This document shows, piece after piece, positions 1-9,989 of a DNA stretch of 25,838 nucleotides. The position numbers and the translations under genes were made by a program. Each line of letters starts with the position of its first letter. Within the stretch, counting starts at the first letter, position 1. The stretch comes from Lachnospiraceae bacterium (lineage in GTDB: Bacteria > Bacillota > Clostridia > Lachnospirales > Lachnospiraceae), in NCBI GenBank assembly GCA_902363665.1, contig CABJAW010000027.1, positions 1-25,838 on the forward strand. The letters run 5' to 3'. Under the pieces are notes generated by a model. The model was not told the origin of the DNA and did no database searches. It was given only the letters and a program-made list of their open reading frames with translations.

Positions 1-1178
<1,178 letters not shown>

Positions 1179-1591
1179 AATTAATCTTCCGATTAATTGT
1201 TTTCCTGTTCGTATAGCGTTACAAACAGGCGGTTTTGGGTTGTTTTTATGAGTTTTCTCTCATGTAAACAATGTTTACAGCTTGTTGCTTGTTTTTATAA
1301 GTTCATCATTTTCATTCTGAACCTATCCTCGGATGTCTTGTGATGAATTAATTAAAATTCATCGGATATTTTTTGTCTGTATGCGGTTTTCAAGGTACGT
1401 GGATGATAATGAAAGCAAGTGAAAACCTTATGCCTCTCACCACTTCCGCCTGAGCGCTCAAGAAACTTTGTTTCTTTCGCTCACGGATATTCTTCGAATA
1501 TCCTTACCGTCCTGCAAATCCAGGCTTATGCATGTAAACATGCAACGCCTTCCTTTGCTGTCCAGCTCAGGCTATACGCTTCATTATCAAA
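1179..1591 (-). other. tRNA-Ala to 23S transcribed spacer, rich in hairpins
   Basis: This 413-base stretch lies inside the rRNA transcript and holds no gene I can support. It contains many perfect stem-loops: 1179-1198 (AATTAATC/GATTAATT, just before the 23S start), 1204-1229 (CCTGTT/AACAGG), 1263-1279 (TGTAAAC/GTTTACA), 1342-1363 (GATGAATT/AATTCATC), 1460-1476 (AAGAAAC/GTTTCTT, inside an outer GAGCG/CGCTC stem at 1452-1482), 1485-1503 (GGATATTC/GAATATCC) and 1530-1543 (GCATG/CATGC). Near 1384-1399 the transcript reads ACCTTGAAAACCGCAT, a stretch of the kind I would expect in pre-23S leaders. These elements probably guide processing of the 23S precursor. The partner arm beyond the 23S 3' end is outside the window. 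Confidence 0.7.
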
Positions 1592-1664
1592 TGGAGATGG
1601 AGAGATTCGAACTCTTGACCCCCTGCTTGCAAGGCAGGTGCTCTCCCAACTGAGCTACACCCCC
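1592..1664 (-). tRNA. tRNA-Ala (anticodon UGC)
   Basis: The minus strand gives a complete 73-nt cloverleaf. The acceptor stem GGGGGTG pairs with CATCTCC and includes the G3:U70 wobble that identifies alanine tRNAs. The D arm contains AGCTCAGTTGGGAGAGC, the anticodon loop is CTTGCAA with anticodon TGC, and the T arm contains GTTCGAATC. The discriminator base is A. CCA is not encoded: the next bases are TTTG, so the end must be added by the CCA enzyme. It lies between 5S and 23S in the operon. No tRNA-Ile accompanies it. Confidence 0.98.
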
Positions 1665-1758
1665 ATTGGGTAATAATTGTATTGCGCATATTTAAAATTG
1701 TGCTCCACGCGATGATGCACAAGTGCATAATCAATTCGTTTTGCAAATTGTTATATAT

Positions 1759-1875
1759 TCTGGCAGCCACCTGCTCTCCCACACCGTCTCCAGTGCAGTA
1801 CCATCGGCCGCTTGGGTCTTAACCATCGTGTTCGGGATGGGAACGGGTGTCTCCCCCAAGCGCATCGCCACCAGA
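1759..1875 (-). rRNA. 5S ribosomal RNA
   Basis: The minus strand starts TCTGGTGGCGATGCGC, contains the conserved CCCATCCCGAACACG loop, and ends GGTGGCTGCCAGA. The terminal bases TCTGG and CCAGA pair to close helix I. The length of 117 nt is normal. Its place is unusual: it lies directly downstream of 16S and upstream of tRNA-Ala and 23S, whereas the standard bacterial order puts 5S after 23S. Confidence 0.97.
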
Positions 1876-1886
1876 AATCTTTGAGT

Positions 1887-1914
1887 CCTTAATAACTCAA
1901 CAGCAAAACAACCT
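1887..1914 (-). other. 3' arm of the predicted 16S precursor processing stem
   Basis: In the transcript this 28-nt segment of the 16S-5S spacer (beginning AGGTTGTTTTGCTGTTGAGT) is complementary to the leader segment at 3636-3663. I count 27 of 28 positions paired, three of them G-U wobbles, with a single G-G mismatch. Such a stem enclosing the whole 16S rRNA is the usual substrate of RNase III in bacteria. Confidence 0.8.
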
Positions 1915-1927
1915 CTACTTTATTCTT

Positions 1928-3462
<1,535 letters not shown>

Positions 3463-3709
3463 ATGTGTGTGCTGAGAATTTCACGCGCTTGCGCTGGTGA
3501 AATTCGCACGTTCACCGAGTCGGATATTATCCGACGAGGTTTGATGCGGTTCAGAATAACTACTTGGCTATTCATTCCCTTTTTACTGTTTTTAAAGGTC
3601 AGTTCCTTAAAAATAAAACTTTTTAAGAATTTTCAAGGTTGTTTCACTGTTCAGTTATCAAGGTTCTTAAGTTGTTTCTCTGTTGTCTCTCTACCGGAGC
3701 AACTCTGAT
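3463..3709 (-). other. rRNA operon leader with hairpins and the 5' processing arm
   Basis: This is transcribed leader between the downstream promoter and 16S; no gene is supported. It holds the 5' arm of the 16S processing stem at 3636-3663, whose partner is at 1887-1914. Close to the 16S start lie two further stem-loops: 3476-3505 (GAATTTCAC/GTGAAATTC around a GC-rich loop) and 3519-3535 (GTCGGATA/TATCCGAC). Their role is not known; they could act in leader folding or antitermination. Confidence 0.7.
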
Positions 3710-3738
3710 ATCATATCACAGTGTTTTCGGTTTGTCAA
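3710..3738 (-). promoter_or_regulatory. rRNA operon promoter, downstream of two
   Basis: On the minus strand TTGACA (3733-3738) is followed by a 17-base spacer and TATGAT (3710-3715). Upstream of the -35 box lies an A-rich tract, AAAAAAGTTGAAAAAAGTTG, like an UP element. The start point would be near 3703, giving a leader of about 240 nt before 16S. Confidence 0.85.
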
Positions 3739-3847
3739 CAACTTTTTTCAACTTTTTTATTTTTGTTTGTCGGTGCTGTTCTCATTCCTGAGGTTTGCAT
3801 CCGGCTTTTTCTGTGTCTCTGTGGTGTCTTCCGCAGCGACGTGTTAC

Positions 3848-3876
3848 ATAATACCATCGGAGTTTCTGTTTGTCAA
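3848..3876 (-). promoter_or_regulatory. rRNA operon promoter, upstream of two
   Basis: On the minus strand TTGACA (3871-3876), a 17-base spacer and TATTAT (3848-3853), again preceded by an A-rich tract. The block AAAAAGTTGTTGACAAAC is shared exactly with the downstream promoter, so the two look like a tandem duplication about 138 bp apart. A weaker third candidate (TTTACA at 3947-3952, 18-base spacer, TAATAT at 3923-3928) lies further upstream. Confidence 0.82.
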
Positions 3877-4006
3877 CAACTTTTTTTAACTTTTTAAAGT
3901 TTTTTCAACAGCAAAGTGTTGCATATTACATTTCTGCCGAAAACGCTGTAAAGCTATAAAACGTGCATTCGCCTTCTGCTTTTACCCTTTCCCTTTGAAT
4001 ATAAAA

Positions 4007-4036
4007 AACGGATATCAGACATTACTGACATCCGTT
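4007..4036 (-). terminator. Rho-independent terminator downstream of the 6S RNA candidate
   Basis: A 12-bp stem (AACGGATGTCAG/CTGATATCCGTT in minus-strand sense) with a 6-base loop is followed on the minus strand by TTTTTTATATT. One stem position is a G-U pair on the minus strand but an A-C mismatch on the plus strand, so the minus direction is the stronger one. A run of T also follows on the plus strand. It separates the upstream transcripts from the rRNA promoters. Confidence 0.8.
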
Positions 4037-4081
4037 CCGTTTTGTTTTTTAATACCCCAGAGTGCCGTTTCCCCATTTTTG

Positions 4082-4256
4082 ACTCCTAGCAAAGCTAGGT
4101 GGGTAACCGCAGCAACAGTTTCTGCCTTCCACTGCGAACGGAGGCCTGGCATACGCTGCGCGATATAGGAATCCCGTTTAAAGTAAATGTAGGTTCAAAA
4201 CACAGAGATTGTCGAACACCCCAGGAATATATACAATTATATTTTATTACTTGCTG
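4082..4256 (-). ncRNA. ssrS: Probable 6S RNA
   Basis: The region has no convincing reading frame but has its own promoter and terminator, and a length of about 175 nt, which suits 6S RNA. The text resembles what I recall of clostridial 6S RNAs: TTCCTGGGGTGTTCG near the 5' side, TTTTGAACCTACATTTA, GGGATTCCTATAT, and a 3' side ending CTAGGAGTC. The 5' UCCUGG can pair with the 3' CUAGGA, giving the expected closing stem around a large internal bulge. 6S RNA mimics an open promoter and binds housekeeping RNA polymerase in stationary phase. This assignment rests on memory of the family and a partial fold, not on a covariance search. It could be another structured RNA. Confidence 0.6.
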
Positions 4257-4262
4257 TCTTTG

Positions 4263-4291
4263 ATTATACTCTAGTATATGCAGTTCCGCAA
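4263..4291 (-). promoter_or_regulatory. Promoter for the 6S RNA candidate
   Basis: On the minus strand TTGCGG (4286-4291) is followed by a 17-base spacer and a perfect TATAAT (4263-4268). The predicted start is near 4256. A second TATAAT lies at 4236-4241 but lacks a good -35 box. Confidence 0.7.
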
Positions 4292-4380
4292 CCCATTTTT
4301 CATAAAATTGAGTTTCCAGATTTATACATATTCGATATATATCAAATCGGAGATTCCCAATCCGTTTCACCGCCTGTAGG

Positions 4381-4421
4381 ATCATAAGGGATCCTCCCGC
4401 AAGCGGGTCCTTCCTTATGAT
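4381..4421. other. Long hairpin between icd and the 6S RNA promoter
   Basis: ATCATAAGG at 4381-4389 pairs with CCTTATGAT at 4413-4421, and inside it CCCGC pairs with GCGGG. The 41-base element is a strong stem-loop but no T run follows on either strand, so it is not a standard intrinsic terminator. It may protect the 3' end of the icd message or weakly terminate it. Confidence 0.55.
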
Positions 4422-4475
4422 ATTTCATAACCAGGCAGCTGTTTCGCAGTCTGACTCGGTCAACTCATCCGATCT

Positions 4476-5684
4476 TTATACAAGGCTCTCGTACGTCGCC
4501 CGCACTGCCTTGATAAATTCCTCACTGTTTAACACTGTCACGTTCTCCAGGGATGTGATCAGTGCCAGATCCTTCGTCATTTTTCCGCTCTCGATTGTGG
4601 CAATCACTGCTTTCTCCATACGATCCGCATAATTTTGAAGTTCCGAAAGTCCATCAAGTTCTCCTCTTTTTCTGAGTGCACCCGTCCATGCAAAAATGGT
4701 TGCCACAGAGTTTGTGGAAGTTTCTTCTCCCTTCAGATACTTATAATAATGACGCTGAACAGTACCATGTGCCGCTTCATACTCATAATTTCCATCCGGG
4801 GAAACCAGTACGGAAGTCATCATTGCCAGCGAACCGAATGCAGAAGATACCATATCGCTCATAACATCGCCATCATAATTTTTGCACGCCCAGATAAACC
4901 CGCCTTCCGATTTCATCACTCGCGCCACTGCATCATCAATCAATGTATAGAAATAGGTGATTCCTGCCTTTTCAAATTTTTCTTTATAATCACGTTCAAA
5001 AATTTCCTGAAAAATATCTTTAAATGTATGATCATATTTTTTGGAAATCGTATCCTTTGTCGCAAACCAGAGATCCTGCTTCGTATCAAGTGCATAGTTA
5101 AAACAGCTCTTTGCAAAGCTTTCAATTGAGCGATCCAGATTATGCATTCCCTGAAGCACTCCCGGTCCCTTAAACTCAAAAATTGTTTCTCTTTTTGTTG
5201 TTCCATCCTCTGCGGTAAACACAAGCTCCGCTTTTCCTGCTCCCGAAACAACCATCTCCGTATTTTTATATACATCACCATATGCATGACGTGCAATCGT
5301 GATCGGCTTTTTCCAGCTTCTCACATATGGTTCGATCCCTTTTACTGTGATTGGTGCACGAAATACCGTTCCGTCCAGAATCGCACGGATCGTACCATTC
5401 GGACTTTTCCACATCTCTTTCAGATCATACTCTTTCATCCGGGCTGCATTCGGCGTAATCGTTGCACATTTTACTGCAACGCCATATTTTTTTGTCGCAT
5501 TTGCACTGTCAATGGTTACCTGATCATTAGTTTCGTTTCGATTTTCCAGTCCCAGATCATAGTATTCGCTTTTCAGATCGATATACGGATAGATCAGTTC
5601 ATCCTTGATCATTTTCCAGAGGATTCTGGTCATCTCGTCACCATCCATCTCAACAAGTGGTGTCGTCATTTTTATTTTTTCCAT
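4476..5684 (-). CDS. icd: NADP-dependent isocitrate dehydrogenase (homodimeric, eukaryote-like type)
   Basis: A 402-residue cytoplasmic enzyme that converts isocitrate to 2-oxoglutarate, CO2 and NADPH. It matches the class related to human IDH1 rather than E. coli Icd: [11 protein letters not shown] (93-103), GRHAYGD-like ARHAYGD (131-137) with the substrate arginine at 132, [28 protein letters not shown] (261-274) with metal-binding aspartates, and [10 protein letters not shown] (304-313), whose Arg311-His312 fit NADP rather than NAD. The start at 5684 is chosen because GAGGAGG lies 9 bases upstream; a longer frame from 5720 lacks a good site. It is transcribed alone from a strong promoter with a roughly 40-nt leader. 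No citrate synthase or aconitase is adjacent. In anaerobes the enzyme mainly feeds glutamate synthesis. Confidence 0.96.
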   Translation of the reverse strand: MEKIKMTTPLVEMDGDEMTRILWKMIKDELIYPYIDLKSEYYDLGLENRNETNDQVTIDSANATKKYGVAVKCATITPNAARMKEYDLKEMWKSPNGTIRAILDGTVFRAPITVKGIEPYVRSWKKPITIARHAYGDVYKNTEMVVSGAGKAELVFTAEDGTTKRETIFEFKGPGVLQGMHNLDRSIESFAKSCFNYALDTKQDLWFATKDTISKKYDHTFKDIFQEIFERDYKEKFEKAGITYFYTLIDDAVARVMKSEGGFIWACKNYDGDVMSDMVSSAFGSLAMMTSVLVSPDGNYEYEAAHGTVQRHYYKYLKGEETSTNSVATIFAWTGALRKRGELDGLSELQNYADRMEKAVIATIESGKMTKDLALITSLENVTVLNSEEFIKAVRATYESLV

Positions 5685-5731
5685 AGAAGTATTCCTCCTC
5701 TTTTTCCTGTGCGTCTGCAATTTTGTGTATC

Positions 5732-5760
5732 ATTCTATCATTTTCTTCTGATTCCGTCAA
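5732..5760 (-). promoter_or_regulatory. Promoter of icd
   Basis: On the minus strand TTGACG (5755-5760), a 17-base spacer and TAGAAT (5732-5737). The start near 5725 leaves a leader of about 40 nt before the icd ATG. Confidence 0.8.
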
Positions 5761-5825
5761 ACAAAATATCCCCGCATACATGGTGCAGCAATAAGCAATT
5801 GAAGCAGGGGACTTGCTTGACTCGG

Positions 5826-6752
5826 TTAAAACAGCCTTTCAAGATCCGGCATTCCCCAGCCCTGACGGTTATGTGGAAGTCCCACATCACGCGCACATGT
5901 TTTCATCCGCATTTTAATCTGTGTATTCGTCAGGTATGGTTCTTTTTCCAGAAGCAGCGCAGCAGCGCCTGCCACTGCCGGCGATGCCATTGAAGTACCG
6001 CTCTTTACCGCATAATACCGGCCACTTTTCCATCCGGAATGGCAGGAAACAATCTTTGTTCCAGGCGCTACCAGTTCCGGTTTGCACACACACTCTCTCG
6101 TCGGACCGCAGCCTGAATAGCTGGCGCTTCCCAATTTGGATTTTTGTCCGAAATCATCCGACGCCCCAACCGTAATCACCTTTTTGCTGTTGCCCGGAAC
6201 GGTAATACTTTTTGGCTCAGGACCCTGGTTTCCAGCTGCTACAACCACAGTAATCCCCAGATCCCATACTTTTTCCACCCATCGCACAAGATGAAACGAT
6301 TCCTCATCTCCTTCTTCCTTCGTCGTCCCGGCGGAAATATTCAGAATGCGGATTCCGTATTTCTGATAGTTTGCACACACCCATTCAAGTGCCGCGATCA
6401 GGTATTCCATCCTTCCCTGCCCGAAGCGATCCAGTACCTTCAGGCCAACCAGACCACAGCCCGGTGCGATCCCCCGATATCTCCCCCGTCCCAGACCTCC
6501 GTTCCCCCCAAGGATACCGGCAACATGCGTACCATGCGAGGCATCATCATACATATTCTGTTTTCCATTCACAAAATCGCAAAACGCGATGATCCTTCTG
6601 TCAAAATCCGGATGCGCACAGATCCCGGTATCCAGAATCGCCACAGTAACACCTCTTCCTGTGATCCCACTTTGGTACACTGCATCTGCATGCAGTTTTT
6701 CTCTCACCCGATCCATGGCTCCTCGCTCCCGTCTTGTGCATGTTAAAACCAT
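5826..6752 (-). CDS. S8 family serine peptidase (subtilisin-like, short)
   Basis: A 308-residue subtilase made almost entirely of the catalytic domain. The triad is visible: Asp41 in AILDTGI, His73 in SHGTHVAG, Ser254 in SGTSMASP, with the oxyanion Asn175 in AAGNQGP. There is no signal peptide and no long propeptide, so it is probably intracellular, similar in build to AprX/Isp-type enzymes. Start choice is uncertain. The ATG at 6752 has AGGG five bases upstream. The ATG at 6716 (296 residues) is preceded by GGGAGCGAGGAG. The frame is open further upstream, but that part has no plausible start signal and unlike-protein composition. It lies between icd and uppP, and the uppP terminator upstream means it needs its own promoter, which I could not identify clearly. 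Substrate unknown. Confidence 0.88.
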   Translation of the reverse strand: MVLTCTRRERGAMDRVREKLHADAVYQSGITGRGVTVAILDTGICAHPDFDRRIIAFCDFVNGKQNMYDDASHGTHVAGILGGNGGLGRGRYRGIAPGCGLVGLKVLDRFGQGRMEYLIAALEWVCANYQKYGIRILNISAGTTKEEGDEESFHLVRWVEKVWDLGITVVVAAGNQGPEPKSITVPGNSKKVITVGASDDFGQKSKLGSASYSGCGPTRECVCKPELVAPGTKIVSCHSGWKSGRYYAVKSGTSMASPAVAGAAALLLEKEPYLTNTQIKMRMKTCARDVGLPHNRQGWGMPDLERLF

Positions 6753-6956
6753 TCGATCCCTGCGGGCATTAAAAGAAAATTGCAGAGAGAAACAAAAACA
6801 CACCTTCACAGACGGTTCATTTTTTTCTTTATAAAGATAAGATATGTATTTTCTACTGACTTGTGATAGCCAAAGCAGTGATCCGTATCTTTTCAGGATT
6901 CTGCCCAACCCAGAATCAGGATATTTGCAAGTCAAAGGAGATCCCTTTCCCTGACA

Positions 6957-6991
6957 ATAAAAAAAGATCTCCACCTTCAGGCAGAGATCTT
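6957..6991 (-). terminator. Rho-independent terminator of uppP
   Basis: Minus-strand stem AAGATCTC/GAGATCTT with a 12-base loop, followed by TTTTTTTATT. It lies just after the uppP stop codon. Confidence 0.85.
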
Positions 6992-7000
6992 CGCTTTCTC

Positions 7001-7855
7001 TTATTTTCCAAAGAAGAAATAGAGACATACCAGAATACCGAGCGCGATCCGATAATAGCCAAACACTTTAAAATCATGCTTTTTGATGTATCCAAGCAGA
7101 AAACGGATGATAAACAGCGATGATACAAACGCAGTCACCATACCAATCAGCAGAATCACAAGCTCTGTCTGGGTAAAGGCAAGGCCAAATTTCCATATTT
7201 TCAGGAGGCTTGCTCCAAACATGACCGGGATTGCAAGGAAAAAGGTAAACTCTGCTGCTACGGTCCGTGACACGCCAAGCATCAGCGCACCGACGATCGT
7301 TGCACCAGAACGGGAAGTACCAGGGAAAATTGCTGCGATCAGCTGGAAAATACCAATCAGAAACGCCGTCTTAAAAGTAAGCTCTCCAAGAGAATTCACT
7401 TTTGCCGGTTTTCCTTTGTGACGCGTTTCCACGATCAGGAATGCAACACCAAACAGAATCAGCATGATCGCTACGGTAATATAATTATAAAACAACGCCT
7501 CAAAAAGGTCATTGAACAGAATTCCAACAATCGCTGCCGGAACACACGCCACCAAAATCTTCGCCCACAGCAGAAAAATGTCTGGCTTTATGTATCTTTT
7601 GATCCCACGCACAGAATGTCTTCTGCGACGGCCCTCCGGTTTTCCAAACGGAAAAATATCGTTCCAGAACAAAATTACAACCGCCATAATCGCGCCAAGC
7701 TGAATCACGACTTCAAACATACTGTAAAATTCATCGGAAACATCCAGCTTTACAAACTCATTCAGCAGAATCATGTGACCTGTACTGCTGATCGGGAGCC
7801 ACTCCGTGATTCCCTCCACAATTCCGAACAGGAATGCCTTTAAAAACTCAATCAT
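7001..7855 (-). CDS. uppP: Undecaprenyl-diphosphatase
   Basis: A 284-residue integral membrane enzyme (BacA/UppP family) that removes phosphate from undecaprenyl pyrophosphate to recycle the lipid carrier for peptidoglycan and other wall polymers. The two signature regions are present: EGITEWLPISSTGH (14-27), with the catalytic glutamates and histidine, and PGTSRSG (178-184). About eight hydrophobic segments follow the family pattern; a basic loop GRRRRH lies near residue 75-80. The start at 7855 has GAGAGGA about nine bases upstream. It is transcribed alone from a good promoter and ends in a clear terminator. Overproduction of this family gives bacitracin resistance, but nothing here suggests a special resistance locus. 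Confidence 0.96.
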   Translation of the reverse strand: MIEFLKAFLFGIVEGITEWLPISSTGHMILLNEFVKLDVSDEFYSMFEVVIQLGAIMAVVILFWNDIFPFGKPEGRRRRHSVRGIKRYIKPDIFLLWAKILVACVPAAIVGILFNDLFEALFYNYITVAIMLILFGVAFLIVETRHKGKPAKVNSLGELTFKTAFLIGIFQLIAAIFPGTSRSGATIVGALMLGVSRTVAAEFTFFLAIPVMFGASLLKIWKFGLAFTQTELVILLIGMVTAFVSSLFIIRFLLGYIKKHDFKVFGYYRIALGILVCLYFFFGK

Positions 7856-7891
7856 AATATGCTGTCCTCTCTTTACATTTACTTATCAGGA

Positions 7892-7920
7892 ATAATAGCA
7901 TAATAATTTTCTTTTTACAA
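7892..7920 (-). promoter_or_regulatory. Promoter of uppP
   Basis: On the minus strand TTGTAA (7915-7920), a 17-base spacer and TATTAT (7892-7897). It lies in the divergent region shared with the transporter gene. Confidence 0.75.
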
Positions 7921-7938
7921 GCTATGCGGGATTTTTCA

Positions 7939-7967
7939 TTGTATTCCTGCTGTCTCTATGGTAGAAT
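7939..7967 (+). promoter_or_regulatory. Promoter of the transporter gene
   Basis: TTGTAT (7939-7944), a 17-base spacer and TAGAAT (7962-7967), giving a leader of roughly 80 nt before the ATG at 8053. The opposing uppP promoter is only about 20 bp away, so the two could influence each other. Confidence 0.65.
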
Positions 7968-8052
7968 TATATAATATCGTTTTTTCTTTCTGCATATTTT
8001 CCCACTGTATGCACAAAAAGAAAAAAGCTGCATTTTATTTAAGGAGATTTTT

Positions 8053-9429
8053 ATGGAAAGAGAAAAACTTAAATCCCGGCTTGGTTTTATCCTGCTCTCT
8101 GCCGGGTGTGCCATCGGAATCGGAAATGTATGGAAATTTCCATATATCGCAGGCCAGGGAGGCGGCGGTGCATTCGTCCTCTTTTACCTTCTGTTTCTGG
8201 TTCTTCTTGGGCTTCCGATCATGAGCATGGAATTTGCGGTTGGACGGGCCAGCCAGAAAAGTCCCGTAAAAGCTTATCAGGCACTTGAAAAACCAGGCCA
8301 GAAATGGCACATTCACGGTTATTTCACTTTAATTGGCTGCTATCTGCTGATGATGTTCTATACCACGGTAGCCGGATGGATGCTGCATTACTTCTATCTG
8401 ACGCTTACTGGAAAGCTCTCCGGTCTGGATTCCGCATCTATAGCAGGAAAGTTCACAGAAATGCTCGGCGATCCGGCCACTATGACTTTCTGGATGATCG
8501 TTGTGGTTGCACTCGGTATTATCGTCTGTGCAAAAGGCCTGCAGAACGGTCTGGAAAAGGTCACAAAGATTATGATGATCGCACTGCTCGCCATCATGAT
8601 CATTCTTGCCGTCAACAGCTTCTTCATGTCCGGTGCAAAAGAAGGGCTTCAGTTTTATCTGATTCCTGATTTTGCCCGTATGAAAGAAACCGGAATCATC
8701 AATACACTGGTAAGCGCCATGAATCAGGCATTTTTTACGTTAAGCCTTGGTATCGGTGCGATGGCAATCTTCGGAAGCTATATCGGAAAAGAGCACACGC
8801 TTCTTGGTGAATCGCTTCGCATTGTCATCCTGGACACTTTCGTTGCAATCACTGCAGGTCTGATTATCTTTCCGGCCTGCTTTACCTACAACGTTGACCA
8901 GGCATCCGGTCCGAGCCTGATCTTCATCACACTGCCGAACATTTTTGCAAATATGCCGCTTGGCCGTCTCTGGGGAAGCCTTTTCTTCCTGTTTATGTCA
9001 TTTGCCGCACTGTCAACGGTGTTCGCTGTTTTTGAAAACATCATCTGCTGCGGAATGGAGCTGGCTGGCTGGACGCGCAAAAAATCTTCTGTCATTAATT
9101 TTGTGCTGATTACGCTGCTTTCACTTCCGTGCGTGCTTGGCTATAATCTCTGGAGCTGGGATGGATTCGCAATCTTTGGCGGGGCAGTCCTTGACTTTGA
9201 AGATTTCCTCGTCAGCAATCTGTTTCTGCCTCTTGGCTCCCTCGTGTATCTGCTCTTCTGCGTTTCAAAGCGTGGCTGGGGCTGGAAAAATTACACGGCT
9301 GAAGCCAATACCGGAAAAGGATTGAAAGTCCGGAACTGGATGCGTTTTTACCTGACATACATCCTTCCTCTTGTTGTTCTTTTTATCTTTTTGTTTGGTC
9401 TTTATGATAAATTCTTTGCAAACAGATAG
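8053..9429 (+). CDS. Sodium-dependent transporter, neurotransmitter:sodium symporter (SNF/NSS) family
   Basis: A 458-residue membrane protein with about eleven to twelve hydrophobic segments. The NSS signature of TM1 is at the N terminus: GCAIGIGNVWKFPYIAGQ followed by GGGGAF, the unwound helix that holds sodium and substrate in LeuT-like proteins. The length fits the bacterial branch of the family. These transporters import amino acids or related amines with sodium; the substrate cannot be read from sequence, though bacterial members of this length often take aromatic or small neutral amino acids. The start has AAGGAG seven to eight bases upstream. It is followed by a DtxR-type regulator in the same direction, but a promoter and terminator lie between them, so cotranscription is doubtful. 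Confidence 0.93.
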   Translation: MEREKLKSRLGFILLSAGCAIGIGNVWKFPYIAGQGGGGAFVLFYLLFLVLLGLPIMSMEFAVGRASQKSPVKAYQALEKPGQKWHIHGYFTLIGCYLLMMFYTTVAGWMLHYFYLTLTGKLSGLDSASIAGKFTEMLGDPATMTFWMIVVVALGIIVCAKGLQNGLEKVTKIMMIALLAIMIILAVNSFFMSGAKEGLQFYLIPDFARMKETGIINTLVSAMNQAFFTLSLGIGAMAIFGSYIGKEHTLLGESLRIVILDTFVAITAGLIIFPACFTYNVDQASGPSLIFITLPNIFANMPLGRLWGSLFFLFMSFAALSTVFAVFENIICCGMELAGWTRKKSSVINFVLITLLSLPCVLGYNLWSWDGFAIFGGAVLDFEDFLVSNLFLPLGSLVYLLFCVSKRGWGWKNYTAEANTGKGLKVRNWMRFYLTYILPLVVLFIFLFGLYDKFFANR

Positions 9430-9440
9430 CCGCTTCTTTC

Positions 9441-9469
9441 TTTACCAATTTTCAGAAACGTGCTATACT
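9441..9469 (+). promoter_or_regulatory. Probable promoter of the DtxR-type regulator gene
   Basis: TTTACC (9441-9446), a 17-base spacer and TATACT (9464-9469). The start near 9476 would give a 120-nt leader that contains the hairpin at 9526-9561. Confidence 0.55.
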
Positions 9470-9525
9470 GGTTTACAGAAGTATCTGCACGTGAACCGCA
9501 TCAGCGCAAAATAGGAATGGCTCCT

Positions 9526-9561
9526 GTTTCAGAAGCTGCAGTCGCTTCTGAAACTTTTGTT
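9526..9561 (+). terminator. Rho-independent terminator between transporter and regulator
   Basis: A perfect 11-bp stem (GTTTCAGAAGC/GCTTCTGAAAC) with a 7-base loop is followed by TTTTGTT. It either ends the transporter message or sits in the leader of the regulator as an attenuator; the site at 9441-9469 makes the second reading possible. Confidence 0.75.
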
Positions 9562-9598
9562 CAACAGTATAAATAAGATTTCTATAAGGAGGGTATTT

Positions 9599-9976
9599 AT
9601 GGCCGTTAATGAATCCGCCGAAAATTATCTGGAAACGATTCTGGTGCTCAGTCATCGTCTCCCGGTTGTTCGTTCTGTCGACATTGCAAACGAACTCGGC
9701 TTCAAAAAATCAAGTGTCAGTATTGCAATGAAAAATCTTCGCGAAAAAAATCACATCGTCGTATCGGAAAGTGGTTTTATCACCCTTACGGAAAGCGGCC
9801 GTGCAATTGCCGAGGAAATTTATGAACGTCATCAGTTCTTATCCACATGGCTTACCGAGCTTGGCGTAGATCCGGCCGTAGCCACACAGGACGCATGCAA
9901 AATCGAGCATGTTATCAGCCGAGAGAGTTTTGAGGCGATTAAAAAGCACATTCATTTATCAGATACTCCCGCTTAA
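9599..9976 (+). CDS. Metal-dependent transcriptional regulator, DtxR/MntR family
   Basis: A 125-residue DNA-binding protein. Residues 6-60 form the winged helix-turn-helix (SVDIANELGFKKSSVSIAMK is the recognition region) and 65-120 the dimerisation and metal-binding domain. Compared with the family, the metal ligands Cys100, Glu103 and His104 (ACKIEHVIS) match the CxxEH of DtxR/IdeR rather than the ExxEH of MntR, and His78 is kept; the N-terminal ligand position (Met10 in DtxR, Asp8 in MntR) is Asn9. The SH3-like third domain of DtxR is absent, as in MntR. Iron or manganese is the likely effector. No metal transporter lies in the window, so targets are elsewhere or include its own gene. AAGGAGGG lies five bases before the ATG. 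Confidence 0.92.
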   Translation: MAVNESAENYLETILVLSHRLPVVRSVDIANELGFKKSSVSIAMKNLREKNHIVVSESGFITLTESGRAIAEEIYERHQFLSTWLTELGVDPAVATQDACKIEHVISRESFEAIKKHIHLSDTPA

Positions 9977-9989
9977 TCCGTAAAGCGGA

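Noticed and set aside
4095..4385. A 96-codon minus-strand frame over the 6S candidate
   Set aside because: It overlaps the promoter and the structured RNA, has no RBS and resembles no protein; the RNA reading fits better.
5142..5993. A 283-codon plus-strand frame opposite icd
   Set aside because: Its composition (rich in Cys, His, Phe, Arg) is that of an antisense shadow, it has no RBS, and the icd frame on the other strand is unambiguous.
9470..9598. A manganese (yybP-ykoY) riboswitch in the DtxR leader
   Set aside because: I could not find the conserved two-loop motifs of that class; only the terminator and a partial repeat are visible.
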